DNA of 64,000 bases. Source: Celoporthe dispersa (taxonomy: Eukaryota; Ascomycota; Sordariomycetes; Diaporthales; Cryphonectriaceae). The translations under genes were made by a program, and so were the position numbers. The stretch spans positions 62,001-126,000 of the forward strand of contig WAID01000007.1 of assembly GCA_016584495.1 (NCBI GenBank). The letters run 5' to 3'. The notes beneath the pieces were generated by a model. That model worked only from the letters and a program-made list of their open reading frames with translations, made no database searches and was not told the origin of the DNA. Positions 1 to 10,176 of the stretch are shown piece by piece (position 1 is the first letter of the stretch; every line of letters starts with the position of its first letter).

Positions 1-2456
1 TTCCACCCAGTGAGGTCACGGCACAGCACTCGGGCAGGTGCGACTCTTGAGCACCGCGATAGTACATAGTAGTGCTATGCAGATGTGCAGGAGCGGTTTG
101 GTAAGGCAGGTACGCCCAGTTGTGGTATGGGTTACCGGATCTTGCCTCCTAAGTGGCCCTGCGATGGCTTGTACTTGTTACTTTGTAACCAGAGGCTGGC
201 TTAGGTCTCTTGCTACCCAGCAGGGCCCATGAGCTGCAGACGCATGAGACGAGCAATTGAGTGCCTACTATGTCTCAGAATACCTCACTCTGGGACCATA
301 CCGTACAGTAGTAGTAATAGTAAAGTGAAGATCGCCACAAGGGGTTCCAGGCGATCTTGTCCAGAATTGCCTGTGGACTGCTCGCTCCGCGGCATACTGT
401 ACGCCACAGGGGGGATATTTGACAAAAGAGGCAGATTAAACGCCCCCCTTAGGAGGTCTTATGTAGAGAAGATGATATTACTGCTACTATGTTACATAGT
501 ACCATCATAAATACTTTTTTCTTTCTTTCTCTCTAATGCCAACTCTATGTGGTTCTACCATCCTTGCTCTTTTGTTTTGGGGGGGGGGACGGGGGTGGGT
601 TTGATTTGTCCCTCCCGGGCTTGCCTTGTTTGCCTTGCCAGAAAATAAGAAAGAGGAAGAGAGAAAAAAAGAAGCACAGGTCACATGGTTGCTCTGTTCA
701 GGTGCTGTGCAAGACTAGACCGAGAGAGGGAGAATAATAAGGAGAGGAAGAAGGGAAAGAGGAAGGAGGACAGGAGAAACGGTCAGTGGAGAGAGGGAGA
801 GAGGGAGAGGGAGAGAGAGAGAGAGAAAGGAAGGGGGGCCAGGAAAGGGGACCAAGATCCAAGATTGTGTGGGTGTCTTGTCTTGCCTGTCTCTCTTTTT
901 TTTTCTGATCCGGCGCCAGCGTCCCCTTGCAGCAGCATCTTACATGCGTGGAGCTGCCTCAGTCTCGCGTCACTTGCCGCCGATGGGCCCTCCACCTTTT
1001 CTCATCACAAGGTCCTGCCTCTTGTCTCTTGCAGTGCCGTGTCATTCAGTGGGGTCGCTCGCTTAGTACGTTAGTACGCAGTGGCATAAACAGGCACTGG
1101 CAACTATGCAGTAGGGCGCAGAGCCCGCTACGCCCCCTCTGGTCTAGCCTGTGCCGGAATGCACAGAGTGCTGGCCCCACCTGGGCAGAACCCAGCCCCC
1201 TAGCGCGGCCAGCGGCCAGTTGGTGGTGGTGGTGCTGGTGGTGCTGCTGGTGCTGCTGCCCCCTCCGCCCCCTCCCCCCCCCAAAAAAGCTGCTTGTTCC
1301 CCACTATTGCACTAGCAGCAACTGCGGCAGCAGCTAGTGGCTAACACACGCCAGCTTGTTAGTACCAGCCCACTTGACCCGTGCCTTTGCACCTGCAGGT
1401 TCGACTTGTGGGACTGACCTGCTAACAGAGGGAGGGAGCGAGAGAGAGAGAGAGAAAGAGAGGGCCTTCCTGGGTGGGTGCGCCTGTTACCCAACAGCAG
1501 GGTTCCAACCCGGGCCTCGGAAGGTTAGCGTCTGTGCCGCTGTACATGGCGGTCCACCGCAACTGGGGCCCAGGAAGGAAAGTAGAGTCCCCAGGCACGC
1601 TGGCTGGGTCCTTGGATACAAATCGACAAATTGATTTCACGTCCACCTCATTCCTCGTCCACGTCGACGACCGCTCCCGCGCGCACCACCCACGCAGGCA
1701 CGCACCCAAGCAGCCAGGCCACCTCATCCTCCACCGCAGACACGGGCTCACAGCTCACTCGCTCACCTCCCCGTCTACACGTCTCTCTCTCCTGCGCGCC
1801 CGTGCTGGACTGACCTGCCCACCCATCACCACCACCACCCCCTTCCCTCCTCGGTCGTCACTCCTCCTCGCTGGCGCTGGCACTGGCTCTGGCTCTGGCA
1901 CTGGCAGGCCCTTGCCTCGACAAGCCGACATCTCGAGATTCCCAGGCGGGCCGGCACTCAACATCAGCTATGTCTCGGGTCGTCTTGAGCTGGTGGATGT
2001 AGCCTCCTCCTGCCGCCCTGGCCCCTCCGCCAGACCACGGAAGACAGTGACGTCCCCTTCCTGTCCCCTTTTCTGGCTGTCGATTCGTCTGCTCATCATT
2101 CCTGCCCGAGAAACAGCAGGCTTGGAGGGCCGAGCCTGGTCTCCCTCTGCTGCCAGAACCTTACAGCTCCGCCGCCAATTCTCCTCTCCCCCGTCCTCGT
2201 CGAGCTTCAACAGCCGCCCTCGATCGCGCCCTGGCCCTGCTACAACATCACTGCCTCCCCCAACAGACCTGCTCTTCATGCGCCCTGACCCTCGGCGACG
2301 CGCCTGCTGCCGTAGGGACCGCTCTCGGAACCACGCTCTCAGCCACGCTCACACCAACCGTCACAACGTCTCTACAGCCTGCTGCCTACTGGGCCTCGTC
2401 GCGCAACCACAGATGAGCTCGTTCAGGTCGACTCTGCCGCCGACGCTCCGCTCTCG
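1..2456. other. Non-coding region upstream of RIM15
   Basis: No ORF here has recognisable protein character. Open stretches are low-complexity or overlap on both strands. The segment holds GA-rich microsatellites (about 787-828 and 1434-1462), a GGT/GCT-rich stretch near 1220-1260 and a pyrimidine-rich, ATG-poor leader-like section from about 1650 to 2450. The last 0.8 kb is probably promoter and 5' leader of the RIM15 gene. Upstream ATGs at 2278 and 2413 lie in a frame that overlaps the RIM15 start (see findings). Confidence 0.6.
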
Positions 2457-5400
2457 ATGGATTCAGACCCGACCAAGCTGGCTCCGCCGGCGGTGATGTC
2501 GCTGCGTGCCCAGACCGCCGGCGTCATGGAGAGGACCCTCAGTCAAGACATCAGGGAGGAGAGGGAAGATCTCAGGGAGGCTGCCGAACAGACCCTGAAC
2601 GTCATCGTCGACCTCAACCTCAACGGCACCGTCCGCTGGGTCAGCCCCTCCTGGGTCGACGTGATTGGCACCTCTCCAGATGACGTGCAGGGCAAGCCCA
2701 TCTCTGGTGTCGTTGTCAGCGAGCCCACCTCCATCTTTACCGATGTTGTCGACTCCATGCAGGGGGACGACTCCCGGAGCCAGTTCATCCGCTTCTCCGT
2801 CAAGCTTGGCCCGCAGTCCAAACTTCTCGCACCCCTCGAGGGCGCAATGGACGTCCAGAACCAGGAGGACGAGGATGTGAACCAGGAGACAGGCCCAGGG
2901 CGAGCGTCGGAGCCGCAGCCAGCAGCGGGGCCGGAGACTGCGACAGACCCAGACGCGGAGCTCCAGGTGGTCGACCTCGAGGCACAAGGCATCATGGTCC
3001 ACGATACCAGCGGGGAGAGCCACGTGAGTTTTTTCCTTTCTTTTTTATTTTTATTTTTCAGTCTTCTAGACCCAATTGTCCTCATGTGCAAGGCTGACTC
3101 GGGGTTCTGCAGACCATGTGGATGATCCGCCCGTGGGTGGCTCCTCGAGAGATCCAGATCGACCTGAACTCAGAGCTCGTCGACTCCCTTGGCTCCGGTG
3201 CTGAACTTTTGGCCAGCTACCTAACGCACCTGGCTGAGGCAGGCAGCGAGGATTCCCTCGACCAGGCGCCTCCGTCGACACTCCTCTGTCGGATCTGCGA
3301 GCGCCAGATACCCTGTTGGTGGTTTGAGAAGCATACGGACCTCTGTCTACAGGAACACCAGGCGGAGATGGAGGTCCAGATGGCCCAGGAGGGCCTGGCT
3401 GAGCATCGACACGCTATCGTCAAGGTCCTGGATGCCCTCGAGGCTCGAAAGAGCCGCTCCTCCACGGGTGAGCAGCCGACCTTGCCCTTCGCCGAGTACA
3501 AAGGCATGACTATCGGCCCGCCACCCTCCAGCTCCTCGTCGCCTGGGACCGCCTCACCGACGAGCACCGGCGCCCGCTCTCGCGACAGGTCGGCCGGCTT
3601 TGGCCACGCGAGAGCGAGGTCATTCGCTATCAGGAGGCCTCAGGCCAGGATTGTCGAGCTCTTGCTGGACCTCTGCGACACAGCCATGGAGATCAGCACA
3701 CCGGCAATCAAGGACTCTTCCACGCAGGTCCAGGGCGAGTTCCGTACCCAGTCCCCGCAGTCCGAGTCCCGGATAGCACAGGTCATGCAGTGGCAGTCTC
3801 CGAGCACCAACACGCTGGAGCAGGAGCAAGGGCTGGCCCTCCTCTGTGCTGACACGGAGAGGATCGCAAAGACCAAGGTTGATGCGGTATTTCGTCACAG
3901 AAAGGTCATAGAATACGCTGAGCGCATCCGCGTGGAGTTTGCCATCAAGGTTCAAGACTGCATTGATGATGCCATGCAACGGGCTGCCCGTATTGCCGCC
4001 GGCCGACTGAGCGACTCAACCGAGTCCGAGGAAGATGCCGAAGGGGGCACCGAAGAAGAAGAAGACAGCCAAACCATACCTCCACAAGACAATCCTCCCG
4101 ACGAGGAAGGGATCTTCCCAGGCTCGTTCGACGGAGGTTCGTCCCTGCCCTGGCCCTGGAGAAGGCAAACCTGAGCGATGACCCGGACAAGCGTCGCTTC
4201 TCAGCAGCTGTTGGCTCGACGAGGTCCAGCAGCCCAAAGGAGTGCCCGACGCCTCGCTCACACCATGGTATCGCAACTGTTCTTGGGCAGAACAACAACA
4301 CAAGGGAGTCACGACGAGGATCCATGCTGCTCGAGAGCGACACCGCGGAGAGCGAGGGCAGCGTCAGGTCCTCGTCGGTAGCTTCGCGCCCTGCCCCGAG
4401 GACCGAGTCGCCGATCTCCGAGTTTGGGGATCTGAGGAGACAGGCAAGCTCTCGGTCTCACAACCGGCGAAGCTGGATCCTGCCTGGCACCATCTCGCCA
4501 ATCAGGCAGGAATCCCCCTCAAGAAGTTCTCAGCAGCCCGCCTCGCCCCTGAGGATCACCAAACCCCGGAATCTCGGGTTCCCGGACGGACTCGCCTCGC
4601 CCGAGCCTCTCCCCCAAGCTCGCCAACAGCGAGTTCAGCTCTCCGATCGCTGCGCCAGCGCACCACAATAGCCATCACAGTCACCACAGCCACCACCACC
4701 ACCGGAGACAGTCCTCGGCAGCAATATCGTCGTCTGCCGGCGAAAGCGTCAAGCTTCCACCATCTCCACGGCTGAACGGGGTGACGGCGCAGCCACTGGC
4801 GCGCGCCGTCCCCCCGTCGATCAAGGACTTTGAGGTCATCAAACCCATCAGCAAGGGCGCCTTCGGCAGCGTGTACCTCTCCAAGAAGAAGTCCACCGGC
4901 GAGTATTTTGCCATCAAGGTGCTGAAGAAGGCAGACATGGTGGCCAAGAACCAGGTCACCAACGTCAAGGCCGAGCGCGCAATCATGATGTGGCAGGGCG
5001 AGAGCGACTTCGTCGCGAAGCTGTACTGGACCTTCTCCAGCAAGGACTACCTGTACCTGGTGATGGAGTACCTCAACGGCGGCGACTGCGCGTCGCTGAT
5101 CAAGGTCCTCGGCGGGCTGCCCGAGGACTGGGTCCAGAAATACCTGGGCGAGGTCGTCCTCGGCGTCGAGCACCTCCACAGCCGAGGGATCGTCCACCGA
5201 GACCTGAAGCCCGACAACCTCCTCATCGACCAGAAGGGACACCTCAAGCTCACAGACTTTGGCCTCTCGCGGATGGGACTCGTTGGCCGGCAGAAGCGGG
5301 CTCTGCACGCTGGTGCGAGCGAGCCGGCGCCTGACCTGCTCAAGTCGGGCCCTTTTGCCAGAGCGCTCTCTGTGGGATCGTCGGCCTCGCGGTCAACCTC

Positions 5401-8400
5401 GCTCGACGTTCACCTGCCGAACCACCACTCCCCTACGCTGACGCCGCAGATGACGCCAAGCGATTTCGGGGTCAACCTCGGGCAGCCTTCATACTTCAGC
5501 CTGGGCCCTGCTGCTCAGAACGAGCCACGCCGCATATCCAACGGCCAGCGTAGCGACAGCGGCGGCAGCGACACCTTGGCACACATGCTCGGTAGCTTCT
5601 CGCTCAACGACACCACGCACGGCTCAGCCGCCCAGGCCGTCGCCTCTCCAAACGAAGGAAGCGAGGGGGAAGCCCGTCCCCGGATGTCGCGTCCCTCCGG
5701 CATGCCAACACCGGCAGCACGCAGGGGGGTTCCGACCCGGGTAAGGGCACCCTCCGCAGACCGGCATGCCCCCACCAAACTGGGCCCTGTTCGACCCTGA
5801 AGACACGAGCCGCCGTTTCGTAGGGACGCCAGACTATCTCGCTCCCGAGACCATCCGCGGAGAGCCACAAGACGAGACCAGCGATTGGTGGTCGGTCGGG
5901 TGCATCCTGTACGAGTTTCTCTATGGTCTCCCTCCGTTTCACGCCAGCGAGCCCGAGCAGGTGTTTGAGAACATCCTGGCCCGGAGACTGCGCTGGCCGC
6001 CCGAGACGAGGACGAGGTGTCCGCCGAGGCCAAGGACCTCATCAACAAGCTGCTCTGCATCGATCCCCGGGAGAGGTTGGGCTCGAACAAGGATGAGAAG
6101 TTCGCGTCTGGGGGTGCGGAGATACGCAATCACCCTTGGTTCGATGGCCTGAACTGGGAAAGCCTCCTCCAGGATGAGGCCCAGTTCGTGCCTCAGCCCG
6201 AGAACCCCGAGGATACCGAGTACTTCGATGCCCGTGGGGCCACACTCCAGGCGTTCGCGGAGGAGATGGAAGACCAGCTGTCGCCGCCCGTATCGGCTCC
6301 GGCCACAGACTACCCAGACAGGCCGCACGACGCCCTCTCACGTGTCCGCTCACAGGTGCAGGTCAACTCGATCAAGAGGGGCCTCATGCCCCTCCACATA
6401 CCGCCTCACGTCCGTGACCTCAAGAGCAGGAGGTTAAGCGAGCCGACGGTGAACGATGACTTCGGCAATTTTGCTTACAAGAATTTACCTGTGCTAGACA
6501 AGGCCAACAAGGACGTGATACAGAAGCTGCGCGCCGAAGCACACGCCGCCCAGAACAAGTCCTCGACTGCCACCAGCCCCGGCGGGATCAACCAGGTCAC
6601 GTCGCCAGGCGGCGTCGGCCTCGAGGGGAGCCCCGTCCTGTCCAACCCGATCCAGAGAACGCTGTCCAACGCCAAGGCCTCGCAGCGGCCCCAGTCGCCC
6701 TCTGGCATCAACAACTCGCATTCCTCGCCGAGCCGGGTGTCGCAGCCGTCATCGCCCCTTCTGGTGTCGTTTATTGCTGGACAGGAGGGCAGACGTAAGG
6801 CTTCAAGCACTTCCTCTAGTCTGTCACAGCAGACAAGCTCTGGTAGCTCACTTCAGCCAGGCAACTTCTTCGATGTGCCACGTGTCCCACCCAGCCTGCA
6901 GAAAGCAGCCACGTCGGTGGGGGCATCTCCGGTCAAGGGCCGCGGGTCCGCACCACCGCCCCTGGCCCTCGCGTCGCCGCAGAGGTCCATAGCCTCGCCT
7001 CGTCAGGCCAGCAGCTCGTCCCCGGCCCGCTCAAGGTCCCTCACCGTCGGCTCTCAGGAGGGCAGCCCGGTGGCCGCGGACCTCCTGTCCCACAGGAATC
7101 GCCGCAGCCAAGTGTTCGACATGTCACCTTCGTCCTCCGACAACGAGGGGGGAGAAGGCGAACGCAGCCCTCCTGAGGGTCCAGAGGCGTCGCCAGAGCT
7201 CTCGGCGCCTGTCACAGATCTCCTATGACAACCCTGCCTTCCGGGCCCTGGACGTCCTCATCTGTGAAGACCACCCTGTCTCCCGGATGGTGATGGAGAA
7301 GCTGCTCGAGAAGCTGCGCTGCCGCACCATCTCTGCCAGCACAGGTCCCGAGGCAGTCAGATATGCTATGAGCGACATCAAGTTTGATATCATCTTCATG
7401 GAGTTCAAGCTACCGCAGATCATCGGGGCTGATGTGGCAAAGATGATCCGCGAGACCAAGAATGCCAACTCGCACACGCCTCTCGTCGCCATCACGGCCT
7501 ACCTGAAAGAGCTCCAGGCACCCCACTACTTCGACTCCCTGATCGAGAAGCCCATCAGCTCGTCCAAGCTGACCGAGGTCCTCACCCACTTTTGCCAGTG
7601 GAAGCCTGCCTCGCCCAGCCAGAAGAGCTCAGTCTCGTCATCCGCCGCACCCCCTCACCCGACACCATCCAACCTGAGGCAGGAGAGCCTGAAGTTCGAG
7701 GGCAGCCCCACCAGTGGTACGTCTTCTGCTGGCTTTGCGAATCGCACTGGGAGCAGCTTCCGTGGTTCAAGCCGCGAGGACTCCATCTCCTCTAGCCTCT
7801 TTGGCGACTCAGAATCAGTGTCGGCTGATGAGATCTCTGTCGCGATCAGCCGCAACACCACGAACGACTGGAAAGACCAAGGTCTGGGGATCGGCATGCC
7901 ACCGGCGCCGGAGGAGCATCTACTGAGCAGCGACACAGCCAAGGGCGCGTCGGCGGCGCCAGCGCCACCCCCAAAGGAGACGGCGCCGGGCGTGGAGCAC
8001 CTGACACTCCAGCATAGCGCCCCCGGAAAGATGGAGCACGACGCGGCGGCAGTACCCATCGCGGCTCCCAAGCCACGCCGCTCCTTCGAGAAGCTGAGGG
8101 CGAGGCGTGAGCTGATGGAGAGGAAGCGGCTCGAGGGCAACACTGGTATCGACTCTGCAGACGACGAGGACGACGAACTCGGCCCCGGCGTGGGAGGCAA
8201 GCCCGTGGGGTTCGGCCCACCTACCGCTGCGGCGGCGGCAGCTCAGGCCTCGAAGCAGCACTTCCGGAGGCAGTCGGTTCTCCCGTCGTCCAAGCTCGGC
8301 ATCGAGATGATGCGCGCCAACAGCCACGACAGCGTCAACGTGCCTGCTTCACAGGGCGTGAGCGCATCCGAGCCCGCCACGCATGCCATGACCACCCCCA

Positions 8401-8735
8401 AGGGCTCCGTTGAGCACTCGCCGCTGTCTGGACCCTCGCTGGCACCGCCTGACCTGCATGCTGGCGGGTTGTCCCTGAGCCCGGGGCCGATCATCAGTGG
8501 TGATGCCGAAGAGGAAGCGGACAAGACAGTCATTGTCCACACGCCGCCAAGGATTCACGCCACTGGAGAAGGCGGCATCGCCGACATCGAGGACACCCCG
8601 AGACCCTCAGCCGCCACAGAGCAGAAGAAGGCATGGGCGGAGGCTGAGGATGGGGACGAGGAGCCTACCCCGAAGAAGGCTGCAGACATCATCATACACA
8701 CCACGATGGCCACCCCAACCTCGGAGGCACCTTGA
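2457..8735 (+). CDS. rim15: RIM15-type PAS / zinc-finger / AGC kinase / receiver protein
   Basis: Large nutrient-signalling kinase of the Rim15/Cek1 family, which acts downstream of TOR and PKA in quiescence, stress and development. Exon 1 (2457-3023) carries a PAS-like domain (WVSPSWVDVIGTSPDDVQGK). An 89-nt intron (3024-3112, GTGAGT...CTGCAG) joins in phase to exon 2. Exon 2 encodes a CxxC...HxxxC finger (CRICERQIPCWWFEKHTDLC), a Ser-rich linker, and a kinase with glycine loop GKGAFGSVYL near 4855, HRDLKPDN near 5200, DFGLSRMG near 5260 and TPDYLAPE near 5830. The family insert lies between DFG and APE. A receiver domain follows at about 7230-7600, then an acidic, Ser/Pro-rich tail. Five one-base shifts (about 4150, 4616, 5770, 6005 and 7150) break the reading frame. 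Correcting them gives exactly 2063 codons, a usual length for filamentous fungi. 2457 is the first ATG in this frame; an upstream coding exon cannot be excluded. Confidence 0.93.
4148..4151 (+). other. Apparent one-base deletion in RIM15
   Basis: The frame holding the zinc finger runs to a stop at 4174, while the linker (LEKANLSDDPDKRRF) continues in another frame. One extra C in the CCC run at 4148-4150 joins them directly. No GT-AG intron fits. Confidence 0.6.
4610..4620 (+). other. Apparent one-base insertion in RIM15 C-run
   Basis: The upstream frame ends at 4671, but the family motif PKLANSEFSSP and the kinase lie one frame on. Removing one C from the run near 4613-4618 restores a continuous reading. 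Confidence 0.7.
5767..5774 (+). other. Apparent one-base insertion in RIM15 kinase
   Basis: The kinase N-lobe frame stops at 5800, and the segment with FVGTPDYLAPETIRGE continues one frame on. Removing one C from the C-run at 5769-5773 gives a continuous protein (PPNWALFDPEDTSRRF). Confidence 0.7.
6000..6016 (+). other. Apparent one-base deletion in RIM15 kinase C-lobe
   Basis: The reading ARRLRWPPE must pass to DEDEVSAEAKDLINKLL. One G is missing in the gagacgag string near 6004, a GAG/GAC repeat context that also breaks the homeobox gene. Confidence 0.7.
7147..7152 (+). other. Apparent one-base insertion in RIM15 G-run
   Basis: Six Gs here separate the linker frame, which stops at 7228, from the receiver-domain frame. 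Dropping one G gives DNEGEKANAALLRVQRRRQS and leads straight into LDVLICEDHPVSRM. Confidence 0.7.
7240..7600 (+). other. Receiver (pseudo-receiver) domain of RIM15
   Basis: Response-regulator fold: acidic pocket LDVLICEDHPVSRM, then FDIIFMEFKLP where the phosphoacceptor Asp is expected, then TPLVAITAY, then the conserved lysine in LIEKP. The codon at 7401-7403 is GAG (Glu), so the usual phosphoacceptor Asp is absent. The domain is probably structural or constitutively active-like and not a His-Asp phosphorelay acceptor. Confidence 0.8.
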
Positions 8736-10176
8736 CCGTCCCCTGCAGGTTCTGAGCGCGACGAAGACACAGCATCACTGCACAGAAAGACGGAACTGTT
8801 TTCTCGTTTTTTGTGTGTAAACGTTCTTTTGTTGATTTTTCTTTTCCCCTCCACCTCTTTTTTCTTTTTCTGGTTTTTCTCTTTTTTCAGGTTGCAAAAC
8901 GGTCACATCATAGGTTAAGCGCGGCGTTCAGCGAACCGTTGAACCCGGGTCTGGATCAGCCAAGGTCATGCACGCATCTCGGCTTGTTTTCCCTGTCTTG
9001 CCACAGCACTTTTTAGTTTCCAGATAGGAACGTCCCCTGCCGCCTTTACAGGGACACAAGGCCAGTAGACCTGAAGTTTGGAAAAGGGCATGATAAGGAT
9101 GGGATCGGGCTCGGTGGGTCGAGGAGTGAGTGATTGTTTTATGGACTGTTGATTTCGAATCCACGCGAACCTTCAGCACCGGCGTTCGGAAGGGCGAAAG
9201 AAACAACGAAGCAACTCAGGAGGGAGGCATGTTGATTTTTTTTTTCTTCTTTGCTTTTTCTTTCTTCTCTTTCTCTTACACCAATCAGAGATGGGGCATA
9301 CGATGGGTCTCCCCTACCCCCTCTGCTTTCACTTCTCTGGATTGCACCCAAACATTCTCAAAGCCTCTTCTCATATGTCTTGTATTTGCTCTCTTGGTAA
9401 AAAGAAAAGAAAAAAAATGTGGGTGTTTGAAGGACTCTTCCATCTCGGGGGCTCGGGCTACCTTTCTCTTATGAAGCTATCTTTGGTCTCTCTTGTCTTC
9501 TCTACATGTCTTAGCTTTTTTTTTCTTCTTGTGAACGACTTGACTACCTAGCCTGCTGCTGGAATGTGTGTGCGAGAGAGTGTGGGAGGTCAGATGGGGG
9601 GGAAGTAAGACTGAGATGATCTGGTTCTGGCCATATACTTGACTATATTATAACGTATTGAAAGAAGAAAAGAAAGAAAAAAAACACAATATTTGGAAGC
9701 ACAGAATGAATGTGTTTTCTTTCTCAAAGTAGAAGGGAAACCCAGGCAGCAGGGCAAATGTCCCTGAACCGCTGCAGAGAGAAGTATCTTAGGGAGATAA
9801 GGCCCTTGCTTCCTTTGGAGAGAGGGGGGGAAGGGAGGGGAGCCTCAGGTGAAGTATCCAAGATCAGACAGAGGGGAAACAGAGACTGTTATTGCCCTTC
9901 TTGATCCTGTTCACTGAAGATGATACACATGGCCACAAGAGGATTACTTTGGTTGTTTTTTTTTTTTTTTTTTTTTTTTGCTCTCTTCTACTCGAGGCTC
10001 TCCCAATCAAGTACGTAGATGAAGTTCTCTACTTCTTTTATCTATAGCCTCTCATGTCGAAGGTCTCCTCCCTCCCTCTCAACCTTTCCCCGGATTAAAC
10101 CCATCCTCCCTTTTCTTTTCTTCTCTTTTTTTCGTTCTTCCCTAGACTTCATCTTCTCAGACAAGACAGCCCCGGC
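8736..10176. other. Convergent 3' intergenic region RIM15/DIS3
   Basis: No gene recognised. The two neighbours point toward each other, so this is 3' UTR and polyadenylation sequence. It is T-rich, with several T/TTTC tracts, a 24-nt T run at 9956-9979 and an A-rich tract near 9660-9690. Confidence 0.7.
9956..9979. repeat. 24-nt homopolymeric T tract
   Basis: Uninterrupted T run in the spacer between the convergent RIM15 and DIS3 genes. It is about 0.2 kb from the DIS3 stop codon and could form part of a termination region. Its exact length is unreliable. Confidence 0.8.

Noticed and set aside
1474..2496. A 340-aa open frame upstream of RIM15
   Set aside because: Arg/Ser/Pro-rich composition typical of non-coding GC-rich leader; no domain. 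Only its 3' end matters, as a possible uORF.
5741..5759. A 19-nt GTAAGG...GCAG segment in RIM15 that would restore frame if spliced
   Set aside because: Far below the minimum intron size of fungi and without room for a branch site. A one-base C-run error at 5769-5773 explains the shift and matches the pattern elsewhere.
2457..8735. RIM15 as a pseudogene
   Set aside because: All domains and catalytic motifs are intact; five one-base shifts in run or repeat contexts sum to a perfect codon number when corrected.
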